A DNA stretch of 6,447 nucleotides from Thiobacillus sp. UBA2487 (GCA_002341815.1 DDOT01000153.1:1-6447), one strand, 5' to 3'; positions 1-6,447 are shown, numbered from the stretch's first letter. A program made the numbers and translations. The notes: a model not told the origin generated them from the sequence alone.

Positions 1-47
1 GACTGAGCACTGCGCAACGCCGTATGATCGAGCGCAGCAGCTTCAAC
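1..47. other. Unassigned edge segment downstream of dcd
   Basis: This short stretch lies beyond the dcd stop codon. It contains an imperfect stem (CTGCGC at 10-15 facing GCGCAG at 32-37, 16-nt loop) with no T-run on either side, so it is not a convincing terminator. One plus-strand frame (from base 3) stays open to a TGA at 72-74 and could be the tail of a convergent gene overlapping the end of dcd, but about 23 codons are too few to support that. Nothing firm can be called. Confidence 0.3.
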
Positions 48-614
48 CTAGATGGCAGGCAACGTAACGCCTGACTGCCCCTGATACTTCCCCCCCCGAT
101 CCCGATACGATGTTTCGCAAGGTTCGTCACTCTCGAAAAACAGCACCTGTGCCACCCCTTCGTTGGCATAGATGCGCGCCGGCAGAGGGGTGGTATTGGA
201 AAATTCGAGGGTGACGTAGCCTTCCCATTCGGGTTCGAACGGGGTGACGTTCACGATGATGCCACAGCGTGCGTAAGTGGATTTTCCCAGGCAAATGGTT
301 AACACGTTACGCGGGATGCGAAAATACTCCACGGTGCGGGCCAGCGCAAACGAGTTGGGTGGAATGATGCATGAATCGCCCACCACATCCACAAACGAGG
401 CCGGATCAAAGTTTTTGGGATCGACAATGGTGGAGTTGATGTTGGTAAACAGCTTGAATTCGTTGGCACAACGAATGTCGTAGCCATAGCTGGACGTGCC
501 GTACGACACAATGCGCTGACCGTTCACTTCACGCACTTGTTTGGGCTCAAACGGATCAATCATGCCGTGTTGCTCGGCCATTTGACGTATCCAGCGGTCT
601 GCTTTTATGCTCAT
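48..614 (-). CDS. dcd: dCTP deaminase
   Basis: Dcd hydrolytically deaminates dCTP to dUTP and ammonia in the cytoplasm; dUTP then feeds dUTPase and thymidylate synthesis. The 188-residue product has the usual length (E. coli about 193). Its core motif GKSTYARCG lies at 110-118, with Ser112 and Arg116 matching the catalytic Ser111 and Arg115 of E. coli Dcd, and Glu137 in TLEFSN (135-140) matching the catalytic Glu138. Other family stretches are [12 protein letters not shown] (37-48), [12 protein letters not shown] (83-94) and the C-terminal [13 protein letters not shown], a lid-like segment. Position 111 is Lys where E. coli has Arg. The ATG follows the apbC stop by one base (TGACATG) and lacks a clear Shine-Dalgarno, suggesting translational coupling. 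It is the last recognisable gene of the minus-strand cluster. A bifunctional deaminase/dUTPase is less likely given the bacterial mono-functional sequence character. Confidence 0.96.
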   Translation of the reverse strand: MSIKADRWIRQMAEQHGMIDPFEPKQVREVNGQRIVSYGTSSYGYDIRCANEFKLFTNINSTIVDPKNFDPASFVDVVGDSCIIPPNSFALARTVEYFRIPRNVLTICLGKSTYARCGIIVNVTPFEPEWEGYVTLEFSNTTPLPARIYANEGVAQVLFFESDEPCETSYRDRGGKYQGQSGVTLPAI

Positions 615-615
615 G

Positions 616-1704
616 TCAGGTATTTTGAATCACGATTTTTGGGAATGCCGCGCTGTGATCTTGCGCTTGTTCAGCGATTTTCACCGCCACACGACGGGCA
701 ATTTGCCGGTAAATATCGGCTATTCGACTGTCCGGCTCGGCGATTACACTGGGTTTGCCACTATCCGCTTGTTCGCGAATACGAATATCCAGCGGCAATG
801 CACCTAAATACTCGGCACCAAAATCATTGGCCATGCGCTCTGCGCCACCACTGCCAAAAATATGCTCTTCATGACCGCAGTTGGTGCAAATATGAATACT
901 CATGTTTTCCACAATGCCAAGAATCGGAATACCGACTTTCTCAAACATTTTGAAACCCTTGCGCGCATCCATCAAGGCGATGTCTTGCGGTGTGGTCACA
1001 ATCACGGCACCGGTAACCGGCACTTTTTGTCCCAGGGTAAGCTGAATGTCGCCGGTACCGGGCGGCATATCCACCACCAGATAATCCAGATCGCGCCAGC
1101 GGGTGTCGGTCAGCAGTTGCTCAAGGGCTTGCGTCACCATGGGGCCACGCCATACCATCGGTGTATCGGCGTCTATCAAGAAACCAATCGACATCACTTG
1201 CAAACCATGTGCTTCGACGGGTTCCAGCGATTTACCATCTCTCGAATCCGGCTTTTGCGAAATCCCGATCATGGTGGGCAGGGACGGGCCATAGATATCG
1301 GCATCCAGCATGCCGACTTCCGCACCCTCGGCGGCCAGCGCCAGTGCCAGATTAACGGCTGTGGTCGATTTTCCGACCCCACCTTTGCCCGATGCCACGG
1401 CAATGATGTTTTTCACACCCGGAATCAGCTTGACGCCACGCTGCACGCTGTGCGACACGATCTTGCTGGTGACGTTGACATCAGCCTCTGCCACACCCGG
1501 AATGGTTTTTAGCTTATCGACCACCAAACGGCGAATCAGGGCATACTGACTCATTGCCGGATAGCCGAGTTGCACATTAAGCGCAACCCGATTGCCATCG
1601 ATTTGGATATTACGCACGCACCGACCGCTGACCAGATCTTTTTGCGTGTTCGGATCGATCACGGTCTTGAGTGCGGTGGTTATCTGAAGTTCTGAAATCG
1701 TCAT
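616..1704 (-). CDS. apbC: Mrp/ApbC-family Fe-S cluster carrier ATPase
   Basis: This is a cytoplasmic P-loop NTPase of the Mrp/NBP35 family, which binds a [4Fe-4S] cluster at a dimer interface and passes it to target apoproteins. The 362-residue product has an N-terminal MIP18/DUF59 domain (about 3-80), then the deviant Walker A GKGGVGKS (106-113), the switch-like DADIYGPS (134-141), the Walker B-like VDMPPGTGD (211-219) and the cluster-ligand CTNC motif (273-276), all in family order. I chose the ATG at 1702-1704 because an AGGA lies 6 nt upstream (1711-1714) and the protein then begins MTISELQ, directly ahead of the DUF59 domain. An in-frame ATG at 1773 would add 23 unrelated residues and overlap the upstream gene. 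It starts 22 nt after the MBL-like gene and ends one base before dcd. Also named mrp; the client proteins cannot be told from sequence. Confidence 0.94.
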   Translation of the reverse strand: MTISELQITTALKTVIDPNTQKDLVSGRCVRNIQIDGNRVALNVQLGYPAMSQYALIRRLVVDKLKTIPGVAEADVNVTSKIVSHSVQRGVKLIPGVKNIIAVASGKGGVGKSTTAVNLALALAAEGAEVGMLDADIYGPSLPTMIGISQKPDSRDGKSLEPVEAHGLQVMSIGFLIDADTPMVWRGPMVTQALEQLLTDTRWRDLDYLVVDMPPGTGDIQLTLGQKVPVTGAVIVTTPQDIALMDARKGFKMFEKVGIPILGIVENMSIHICTNCGHEEHIFGSGGAERMANDFGAEYLGALPLDIRIREQADSGKPSVIAEPDSRIADIYRQIARRVAVKIAEQAQDHSAAFPKIVIQNT

Positions 1705-1726
1705 TATGGTTCCTGTTAGTTCACCA

Positions 1727-2338
1727 TTAACCCAGCATCTTCGCCAATTCCTGTTGAATGCCGACATCGGCACCCGGCCCCCAACGACTGGTCAATGGAT
1801 CAAAATCATCTGTAAAAGCATATTCGTAATGCAAATCCTGCAAACCCAGCGCACCGATCAAACGGGTTTCAAACGACTGGTCATCCGGTTGCGGCACCAA
1901 TTCGGGCCAACCCGATTCACCGGTGGACAAGACTGGTCCAAAAAACACGATTCCCGGTTTGTTCTTGCAACGCAAGGCACATGAACTGCCCGTTCTTCCG
2001 GCCATAGGCAAAAAATCGATCGTTCGCGAAAACCGGTTTTCCCGGCTCAACACCAAATCAATGTCACCCGCGATCCGTTTGGCTTCATGCCCATACGCAA
2101 TGGTCTGCGCGCCACTTTCCTTACGCCAACGCCCCACATCCTTTGCACCAAAGTGGCTGGGATAGAAAATATACCTGAGAGGAAGGATTTGATTCAACCG
2201 TTCTAACAGTGCGGTTGAAAATTCCGGAGAATTGATCAGTATGCCGCCACCTTCCCGATCTGCCAGATAGAATACCGCCGGTTGACTATTCGCCAGATGA
2301 TACACTGACCGATCGTGGCATTCGAGCAATAAATTCAT
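1727..2338 (-). CDS. Degenerate metallo-beta-lactamase-fold protein, function unknown
   Basis: The 203-residue product has the outline of an MBL-fold domain: an N-terminal strand pair with NSQPAVFYLADREGGGILINSP (about 17-38), a segment YPSHFGAKDVGRWRKESGA (59-77) where active enzymes carry HxHxDH, IDFLPMAGRTGSS (107-119) where they have a PGHTxGS-type motif, and VFFGPVLS (131-138) where they have FxGDxL. Only His62 and Asp67 survive around the first site; the second-site His reads Arg115 and the bridging Asp reads Pro135. The C-terminal part (140-203) is Asp- and Trp-rich and unfamiliar. I infer that it does not bind two zinc ions and may not be an enzyme. No signal peptide or membrane segment is seen. 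Its ATG abuts the rppH TGA (TGAATG), with a GGGGGA purine run just upstream inside rppH, so translation is probably coupled. The fold assignment comes from pattern reading and is moderately sure; function is unknown. Confidence 0.75.
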   Translation of the reverse strand: MNLLLECHDRSVYHLANSQPAVFYLADREGGGILINSPEFSTALLERLNQILPLRYIFYPSHFGAKDVGRWRKESGAQTIAYGHEAKRIAGDIDLVLSRENRFSRTIDFLPMAGRTGSSCALRCKNKPGIVFFGPVLSTGESGWPELVPQPDDQSFETRLIGALGLQDLHYEYAFTDDFDPLTSRWGPGADVGIQQELAKMLG

Positions 2339-2863
2339 TCATTCCCCCACCAGCGGCGCCAACACATGATTATCGCGACGATACTCATGGTCGCGAGCCA
2401 AAAACGGCTGCAATTCCTTCAGCGCGGCCCGGTACACATCTCGCTTGAAATCGACCACCATTTCGGTAGTCACCCAATATTCATTCCAGCGCCAAGCATC
2501 AAACTCAGGATGCAACGAAGCCCGTAAGGACACATCGGTGTCTTTGCCAACCAAACGCAACAAAAACCAGATTTGCTTCTGCCCACGGTAGTTGCCGCGC
2601 GGATCACGCTTTACCCACTGGCGCGGCACATCGTACCGCAACCAATGACGCGTGCGACCGAGTATGCGCACGTGGCAAGGCGCCAACCCCACCTCCTCCA
2701 TCAGCTCGCGATACATCGCTTGCTCGGGGCTCTCGCCCGCCTGAATGCCTCCTTGAGGAAACTGCCAGGAATGCTGGCGAATCCGCTTGCCCCAGAACAC
2801 CTGATTATGTGCATTGCACAGTATGATGCCAACGTTGGCGCGATATCCATCTTTATCGATCAT
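2339..2863 (-). CDS. rppH: RNA pyrophosphohydrolase (Nudix)
   Basis: RppH removes pyrophosphate from the 5' triphosphate end of mRNAs, leaving a monophosphate that stimulates RNase E decay. The 174-residue protein opens with [15 protein letters not shown], typical of RppH, and has a complete Nudix box GX5EX7REUXEEXGU from Gly38 to Leu60, with metal-binding Glu53, Glu56 and Glu57. The flanking HSWQFPQGG (31-39) and the later [15 protein letters not shown] (92-106) and HPEFDAWRW (118-126) are family signatures and look betaproteobacterial. Length is normal for the family, with a short basic/acidic tail after about 155. A GAGG Shine-Dalgarno (2872-2875 on the minus strand) lies 8 nt before the ATG. 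It is the first gene of the four-gene minus-strand cluster. A diadenosine polyphosphatase is the older name for the same family. Confidence 0.95.
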   Translation of the reverse strand: MIDKDGYRANVGIILCNAHNQVFWGKRIRQHSWQFPQGGIQAGESPEQAMYRELMEEVGLAPCHVRILGRTRHWLRYDVPRQWVKRDPRGNYRGQKQIWFLLRLVGKDTDVSLRASLHPEFDAWRWNEYWVTTEMVVDFKRDVYRAALKELQPFLARDHEYRRDNHVLAPLVGE

Positions 2864-2973
2864 ATCCGCCGCCTCAAAACTTTTTCACTGACGGTATTTT
2901 TTCACAGATCGGTCATATTGGAAAGCCATGCATCACAAAAGTGCAAAACAAAACAAGCCGTATGACCTGCGTG
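2864..2973. other. cbbR-rppH intergenic spacer
   Basis: The 110-bp AT-rich gap between the end of cbbR and the start of rppH, both on the minus strand, should hold the rppH promoter. I found no convincing -35/-10 pair. A short perfect dyad, CTGCGTG (2967-2973) with CACGCAG (2975-2981), spans the cbbR stop codon. Reading on the minus strand it is followed, after about 10 nt, by a T-rich run (TTGTTTTGTTTTG, about 2943-2955). That is too far for a standard Rho-independent terminator, so read-through from cbbR into rppH remains possible. The GAGG ribosome binding site of rppH is at 2872-2875. Confidence 0.4.
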
Positions 2974-3909
2974 TCACGCAGAAAAACCCGGTGGCGGATA
3001 TTCACCGCTGCCTGCGATACGCTGGGCTTCACTCAACACAAAATCCGCAAAGGTTTGTGCAACCGGACTTAAGCGCCGCCCTTCGCGTTGCACCAAGAAC
3101 CATTTACGTTGCAACGGAAAACCCTCTACATCCAGCACGCACAAACGGTTCATCGCCAGTTCCACCCCTATTGTATGAATCGATACCACGCCAAGCCCCA
3201 AGCCCACCTCAACTGCCTGCTTGATAGCCTCATTTTTATTCATCTCCATGGCCGGCTTCAGCACCAAGCCTTGTGACATAAAATACGCCTCAACCGAACT
3301 GCGCGTCCCCGACCCCATTTCGCGTGCGACAAAACTTTCCTGAATCAACCGAGACAACGAAATATGCTTGATTCCCGTCAGCGGATGGTTCGGTGCGGCA
3401 ATCACCACCAACAAATTATTCATGAACGGTTGGGCCTGAACATCATAACCTTCGGGTGGCCGCCCCATCAGTACCAGATCAATGGTGTTGTCCAGCAAAT
3501 GCTGCAACAAGGTTTCGCGATTCACCACATTCAAGCTGATGCGGACATCCGGGTATTGCTCACGAAACAAGGCCACCAACCGTGCAGAAAAGTAGCTCAC
3601 GGTACTGGCCACCGAGATCCGCAAACTCCCCCCTTTCAAGCCGCGCAAATTCGCCAGGGATGTTTCAAGATTCACCAATTGTTGTTGAATGACTTGTCCG
3701 GCTTGCAAGGTTTCTCGCCCGGCTTCGGTCAAATAAATTTTCTTGCCGATCTGTTCAAACAACGGCAAATCCAACGACTCTTCCAACTGTCGAATCTGCA
3801 TGGACACCGCCGGTTGGCTGAGATGTAACTCCGCGCTCGCCTTGGAAAAACTGCCGCAGCGCGCCACGGCTTCCAGCATCTGTAATTGACGCAAGGTAAG
3901 ATGAATCAT
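2974..3909 (-). CDS. cbbR: LysR-type regulator of the RuBisCO operon
   Basis: This 311-residue LysR-type transcriptional regulator has an N-terminal winged helix-turn-helix (about 4-63; SFSKASAELHLSQPAVSMQI at 20-39 is the recognition region), a linker helix (about 64-90) and two periplasmic-binding-protein-like co-inducer lobes (about 93-295). The opening MIHLTLRQLQMLEAVAR is characteristic of CbbR. It is divergently placed against cbbM with 105 bp between start codons, which is the classic position of CbbR; CbbR proteins activate Calvin-cycle genes and sense metabolites such as RuBP, phosphoenolpyruvate or NADPH, depending on species. The ligand here cannot be read off. The chosen ATG gives the canonical N-terminus, but no Shine-Dalgarno precedes it (AATACTT), which suggests weak translation, as is usual for a low-abundance regulator. 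Two dyads in the spacer are its likely operators, one overlapping its own -10. Confidence 0.93.
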   Translation of the reverse strand: MIHLTLRQLQMLEAVARCGSFSKASAELHLSQPAVSMQIRQLEESLDLPLFEQIGKKIYLTEAGRETLQAGQVIQQQLVNLETSLANLRGLKGGSLRISVASTVSYFSARLVALFREQYPDVRISLNVVNRETLLQHLLDNTIDLVLMGRPPEGYDVQAQPFMNNLLVVIAAPNHPLTGIKHISLSRLIQESFVAREMGSGTRSSVEAYFMSQGLVLKPAMEMNKNEAIKQAVEVGLGLGVVSIHTIGVELAMNRLCVLDVEGFPLQRKWFLVQREGRRLSPVAQTFADFVLSEAQRIAGSGEYPPPGFSA

Positions 3910-3918
3910 AAGTATTAA

Positions 3919-3935
3919 TTTGACATATCGGCAAA
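3919..3935. promoter_or_regulatory. Candidate CbbR operator 1 (T-N11-A dyad)
   Basis: TTTG (3919-3922) and CAAA (3932-3935) form a 17-bp interrupted dyad centred on 3927. It contains T3921-N11-A3933, the LysR-family box. It lies about 53 bp upstream of the inferred cbbM transcription start, near where a LysR regulator's recognition site is expected. It also falls in the inferred cbbR 5' leader. That CbbR binds here is an inference from position and symmetry. Confidence 0.55.
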
Positions 3936-3937
3936 AA

Positions 3938-3952
3938 AATTGAATATCAATT
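3938..3952. promoter_or_regulatory. Candidate CbbR operator 2 (AATTGA-ATA-TCAATT)
   Basis: This is a perfect 6-bp inverted repeat with a 3-bp centre, centred on 3945, 18 bp from the centre of the neighbouring dyad. It sits at about -35 relative to the inferred cbbM start, matching the activation-site position of LysR regulators, and overlaps the cbbR -10 element at 3950-3955. It has T-N9-A rather than T-N11-A symmetry, so it may be a lower-affinity half of a tetramer-binding region. Confidence 0.5.
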
Positions 3953-3973
3953 ATAGACCTCTTGCGATATAGT
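3945..3973 (+). promoter_or_regulatory. Probable cbbM promoter
   Basis: TATAGT at 3968-3973 matches the sigma-70 -10 consensus in five of six positions. The hexamer 17 bp upstream (TATCAA, 3945-3950) is a poor -35, as expected when a LysR protein bound at that point recruits polymerase. The inferred start is near 3980, leaving a leader of about 35 nt. A perfect TTGACA at 3920-3925 has no good -10 at 16-18 bp spacing. Confidence 0.5.
3950..3955 (-). promoter_or_regulatory. Probable cbbR -10 element
   Basis: On the minus strand these bases read TATAAT, a perfect -10. The upstream -35 region is weak. The inferred start is near 3943, with a leader of about 35 nt to the cbbR ATG. The element overlaps the AATTGA-ATA-TCAATT dyad, so CbbR binding there should block its own transcription. 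Confidence 0.5.
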
Positions 3974-4002
3974 CGGATTTGTTGTTGTGGTTATTTTTTA
4001 CT

Positions 4003-4006
4003 GGAG
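4003..4006 (+). promoter_or_regulatory. cbbM ribosome binding site
   Basis: GGAG lies 8 nt before the cbbM ATG and fixes that start. The leader between the inferred transcription start and this site is U-rich and appears unstructured, which suits high translation. Confidence 0.75.
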
Positions 4007-4014
4007 ACTAAAGC

Positions 4015-5400
4015 ATGGCGAATGACCAATCGGCTCGTTACTCGGACCTTTCCCTGAAAGAAGAAGACCTTATCGCTGCAGGCAAACACATTCTGGTTGC
4101 CTACAAAATGAAACCCAAGTCCGGTCACGGCTATCTAGAAGCCGCGTCCCACTTTGCTGCCGAATCGTCGACCGGCACCAACGTAGAAGTCAGCACCACT
4201 GACGAATTTACCAAGGGCGTTGACGCGCTGGTGTACTTCATCGATGAAGCCACCGAAGACATGCGCATCGCTTACCCCATCGAATTGTTCGACCGCAACA
4301 TCACCGATGGCCGCATGATGATTGTGTCTTTCTTGACGCTCGCCATCGGTAACAACCAAGGCATGGGTGATATTGAACATGCCAAAATGATCGATTTCTG
4401 GGTTCCACCACGCGCAATTCAACTGTTCGATGGCCCTGCCAAAGATATTTCCGATTTATGGCGTATTTTGGGTCGCCCGGTCAACAATGGCGGCTACATC
4501 GCCGGCACCATCATTAAACCCAAGCTGGGCCTGCGTCCTGAGCCATTCGCCCAAGCTGCTTACCAATTCTGGCTGGGTGGCGACTTCATCAAAAATGATG
4601 AACCACAAGGCAACCAAGTATTCTCGCCATTGCGCAAAACCATTCCGCTGGTCGCTGACGCGCTCAAGCGCGCACAAGACGAAACCGGCGAAGCCAAACT
4701 GTTCTCGGCCAACATCACCGCCGATGATCACAGCGAAATGATTGCGCGCGGCGAATTCATCCTGGAAACCTTCGGCCCGGATGCCGACAAAGTGGCTTTC
4801 CTGGTTGACGGCTATGTTGGTGGCCCCGGCATGATTACCACTGCCCGCCGCTACTTCCCCGGTCAATACCTGCATTACCACCGCGCAGGCCATGGTGCTG
4901 TCACGTCGCCATCTGCCAAGCGGGGTTACACCGCATTCGTGCTGGCCAAAATGTCGCGTCTGCAAGGGGCATCCGGCATCCACGTCGGCACCATGGGATA
5001 TGGCAAGATGGAAGGCGATGCCGATGACAAACTCATTGCCTACATGATCGAACGCGACGAATGTCAAGGCCCGGTCTACTTCCAAAAATGGTATGGCATG
5101 AAGCCTACCACCCCGATCATCTCCGGTGGTATGAATGCCCTGCGTTTGCCGGGTTTCTTTGAAAATCTGGGTCACGGCAACGTCATCAACACCGCTGGTG
5201 GTGGTGCTTACGGTCATATCGATTCGCCTGCTGCCGGTGCCAAGTCACTGCGTCAAGCCTACGAATGCTGGAAAGCCGGTGCAGACCCCATTGAATGGGC
5301 AAAAGAACACAAAGAATTTGCCCGTGCATTTGAATCCTTCCCGGGCGATGCTGACAAGCTGTTTCCGGGCTGGCGTGAAAAACTGGGCGTACACAAGTAA
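4015..5400 (+). CDS. cbbM: Form II RuBisCO large subunit
   Basis: CbbM carboxylates ribulose-1,5-bisphosphate to two 3-phosphoglycerates, the CO2-fixing step of the Calvin cycle. Form II enzymes are large-subunit dimers or higher oligomers without small subunits, and no cbbS is present. At 461 residues it has the usual length. Active-site residues align with Rhodospirillum rubrum CbbM at a constant +2 offset: Glu50, Asn113, Lys168 in TIIKPKLG, carbamylated Lys193 with Mg ligands Asp195 and Glu196 in [10 protein letters not shown], His289-Arg290, His323, loop-6 Lys331 in GKMEG, and Ser370. The N-terminal domain spans roughly 1-137 and the barrel 138-461. All catalytic residues are intact, so the enzyme should be active and is not a RuBisCO-like protein. 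Form II enzymes generally have low CO2/O2 specificity and suit high-CO2 or low-oxygen niches. Control is probably by the divergent cbbR; two hairpins follow the stop. Confidence 0.98.
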   Translation: MANDQSARYSDLSLKEEDLIAAGKHILVAYKMKPKSGHGYLEAASHFAAESSTGTNVEVSTTDEFTKGVDALVYFIDEATEDMRIAYPIELFDRNITDGRMMIVSFLTLAIGNNQGMGDIEHAKMIDFWVPPRAIQLFDGPAKDISDLWRILGRPVNNGGYIAGTIIKPKLGLRPEPFAQAAYQFWLGGDFIKNDEPQGNQVFSPLRKTIPLVADALKRAQDETGEAKLFSANITADDHSEMIARGEFILETFGPDADKVAFLVDGYVGGPGMITTARRYFPGQYLHYHRAGHGAVTSPSAKRGYTAFVLAKMSRLQGASGIHVGTMGYGKMEGDADDKLIAYMIERDECQGPVYFQKWYGMKPTTPIISGGMNALRLPGFFENLGHGNVINTAGGGAYGHIDSPAAGAKSLRQAYECWKAGADPIEWAKEHKEFARAFESFPGDADKLFPGWREKLGVHK

Positions 5401-5415
5401 TTTTGTAACCGCCTG

Positions 5416-5438
5416 CCACTGCCGACGGTCGGCAGTGG
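5416..5438 (+). other. Stem-loop 1 after cbbM
   Basis: CCACTGCCGAC (5416-5426) and GTCGGCAGTGG (5428-5438) are perfect inverted repeats around one base. Realistically this gives a 9-bp G+C-rich stem with a 5-nt loop. No T-run follows, so alone it is not a terminator. It starts 15 nt after the cbbM stop and could protect the cbbM mRNA 3' end from exonucleases. Confidence 0.7.
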
Positions 5439-5441
5439 TCA

Positions 5442-5480
5442 CAGAAAAGCCCATGTCCCATCCGGCCATGGGCTTTTCTG
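5442..5480 (+). terminator. Rho-independent-type terminator/attenuator between cbbM and cbbQ
   Basis: CAGAAAAGCCCATG (5442-5455) pairs perfectly with CATGGGCTTTTCTG (5467-5480) over 14 bp around an 11-nt loop. The descending arm carries TTTT right after the GGGC core, and the ascending arm AAAA, the form of an A-stem-U intrinsic terminator that also works on the opposite strand. It lies 22 nt before the cbbQ ATG with no clear promoter in between, so partial read-through is the likely source of cbbQ mRNA. Confidence 0.75.
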
Positions 5481-5502
5481 ATTCCAAGACTTCGAGGACA
5501 AC

Positions 5503-6315
5503 ATGAGCCCCGCATTCAATATTGACACATATCGCATTACGCAAGAACCTTACTATCTGCCGCAAGGCAATGAAATCGGCCAATACGAAGCCGCTTGGGC
5601 CGGCCGCTTGCCGGTGATGGTGAAAGGACCCACCGGTTGCGGCAAATCCCGCTTTGTTGAATACATGGCCTGGCGGCTCAACAAACCGTTAATTACCGTG
5701 GCCTGCAACGAAGACATGACAGCCGCCGATCTGGTTGGTCGTTTTTTGTTGGAAGGTGGCGGAACACGTTGGCAAGATGGCCCATTAACCTTAGCCGCCC
5801 GTCATGGTGCTATTTGTTATCTGGACGAAATTGTAGAAGCGCGCCAAGACACCACCGTGGTGATTCATCCGCTAACCGACCACCGGCGTACCTTGCCGCT
5901 GGATAAAAAGGGCGAGCTGGTCAACGCACATCCTGATTTTCAACTGGTGATTTCCTACAATCCCGGTTATCAAAGTTTGATGAAAGATCTCAAACAATCA
6001 ACCAAACAACGCTTTACCGGCATGGAATTCAACTACCCGACACCGGATGTCGAAACCGCCATTGTGGCCCGCGAAACCGGCGTCACAACTGACATCAGCG
6101 CCAATCTGGTTCGTATTGCCGATACAGCACGCAAATTAAAAGGCCACGGATTGGCCGAAGGCATCTCCACCCGCCTGTTGGTATACGCGGGACATTTGAT
6201 CCGGCACGGCCTGCCACCCGTTGAAGCCTGCCGCATGGCGCTGGTACGCCCCATTACCGATGACGCCGATATCAGCGACGCCTTATGCAACGCCATTGAC
6301 AGCATCTTTGCCTGA
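5503..6315 (+). CDS. cbbQ: RuBisCO activase AAA+ ATPase CbbQ
   Basis: CbbQ is a MoxR-type AAA+ ATPase that forms hexamers and, with the von Willebrand-domain protein CbbO, remodels inhibited RuBisCO to release tight-binding sugar phosphates. The 270-residue product has Walker A GPTGCGKS (42-49), Walker B ICYLDE (104-109), a sensor-1 asparagine in SYNPGYQ (Asn153), the arginine-finger region STKQRF (166-171) and a sensor-2 arginine in [11 protein letters not shown] (Arg224). The N-terminal [10 protein letters not shown] (15-24) and length are typical of the CbbQ/NirQ/NorQ family. NorQ/NirQ are close relatives acting on nitric oxide reductase; position directly after cbbM decides for CbbQ. The ATG has GAGGA at 5494-5498, 4 nt away. 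It sits beyond the hairpins that follow cbbM and 7 nt before the next gene. Confidence 0.94.
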   Translation: MSPAFNIDTYRITQEPYYLPQGNEIGQYEAAWAGRLPVMVKGPTGCGKSRFVEYMAWRLNKPLITVACNEDMTAADLVGRFLLEGGGTRWQDGPLTLAARHGAICYLDEIVEARQDTTVVIHPLTDHRRTLPLDKKGELVNAHPDFQLVISYNPGYQSLMKDLKQSTKQRFTGMEFNYPTPDVETAIVARETGVTTDISANLVRIADTARKLKGHGLAEGISTRLLVYAGHLIRHGLPPVEACRMALVRPITDDADISDALCNAIDSIFA

Positions 6316-6322
6316 CACCGAC

Positions 6323-6447
6323 ATGAATTCCGCACCTGCAATCCCACACCCAGCCGCCATCACCCCCATCCAATGTGGCTTTCCCACCGTGCAAAGCGTG
6401 TGGCCGGACTGTCATGCCCATGCCAAGCAATTGCTATCGGCCGATGG
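6323..6447 (+). CDS. cbbO: Start of probable cbbO (cut by window edge)
   Basis: An ATG 7 nt after the cbbQ stop opens a frame that runs to the window end (41 codons and two bases). The visible start is MNSAPAIPHPAAITPIQCGF, a Pro/Ala-rich leader, then VQSVWPDCHAHAKQLLSAD, which resembles the helical N-terminal segment of CbbO/NorD proteins. CbbO is the adaptor partner of CbbQ: it has a C-terminal von Willebrand factor A domain with a metal site that contacts RuBisCO. That domain is outside the window, so identity rests mainly on gene order. No clear Shine-Dalgarno is seen; translation is probably coupled to cbbQ. Confidence 0.65.
   Translation, partial: MNSAPAIPHPAAITPIQCGFPTVQSVWPDCHAHAKQLLSAD

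Noticed and set aside
3..74. Possible tail of a convergent plus-strand gene overlapping the dcd 3' end
   Set aside because: Only about 23 codons are visible with no recognisable motif; it needs sequence upstream of the window.
862..1512. A 216-codon plus-strand open frame antisense to apbC
   Set aside because: The His/Gln-rich product looks like a reverse-strand shadow, and the minus-strand frame carries Walker A, Walker B and CTNC motifs.
1705..1773. A longer N-terminus for apbC from an ATG at 1773
   Set aside because: The extra 23 residues are not family-like, overlap the upstream gene, and the ATG at 1702-1704 has an AGGA at good spacing.
3920..3925. Perfect TTGACA as a -35 for cbbM
   Set aside because: Hexamers at 16-18 bp downstream (GAATAT, AATATC, ATATCA) are poor -10s, and the good TATAGT is over 40 bp away. 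The bases are better explained as part of the T-N11-A dyad.
4456..5217. A 253-codon open frame antisense to cbbM
   Set aside because: It is fully inside cbbM, whose catalytic residues are all intact, and its product matches no family I recognise. It is explained by codon bias of the sense gene.
1..6447. Mobile elements, CRISPR arrays, tRNA/rRNA genes, phage or defence genes
   Set aside because: No repeat arrays, terminal inverted repeats, transposase-like frames or cloverleaf sequences were seen; nearly all sequence is covered by conserved genes and short spacers.

Overview
The window looks like a chromosomal segment from a proteobacterial chemolithoautotroph, most likely a betaproteobacterium of the sulfur- or iron-oxidising kind (Thiobacillus/Gallionellaceae-like). 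This rests on the whole-protein character of RppH ([24 protein letters not shown]) and Dcd, and on a cbbR / cbbM-cbbQ-cbbO layout. A gammaproteobacterial sulfur oxidiser cannot be excluded by reading alone. Base composition looks even, around half G+C by eye, and there are no transposases, integrases, tRNAs or CRISPR repeats.

Left part (48-2863, minus strand). Four genes are packed head to tail and transcribed right to left: rppH (RNA 5' pyrophosphohydrolase), a small protein with a metallo-beta-lactamase-like fold and degraded metal sites, apbC/mrp (Fe-S cluster carrier P-loop ATPase), and dcd (dCTP deaminase). Junctions are TGAATG (rppH to MBL-like), 22 nt (MBL-like to apbC) and TGACATG (apbC to dcd), so they probably share one transcript. 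These are housekeeping functions in RNA decay, Fe-S assembly and dTTP precursor supply, plus one unknown.

Middle part (2974-5400). cbbR (LysR-type regulator, minus strand) and cbbM (form II RuBisCO, plus strand) are divergent across a 105-bp AT-rich spacer. The spacer holds two adjacent dyads, one of them a T-N11-A LysR box, and plausible -10 elements for both directions. The inner dyad overlaps the cbbR -10 and lies at the -35 position for cbbM, the usual arrangement for a regulator that activates its target and represses itself.

Right part (5401-6447). Two strong stem-loops follow cbbM; the second looks like a Rho-independent terminator. Then come cbbQ (MoxR-type AAA+ ATPase) and, 7 nt after it, the first 41 codons of a gene cut by the window edge that by position should be cbbO. 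CbbQ and CbbO together form a RuBisCO activase. The hairpins probably let RuBisCO be made in large excess over its activase from one promoter.

I see a well-known carbon-fixation locus rather than an undescribed system. The points most worth following are the catalytically degenerate MBL-fold protein, the two-dyad cbbR/cbbM control region and the hairpin pair between RuBisCO and its activase.
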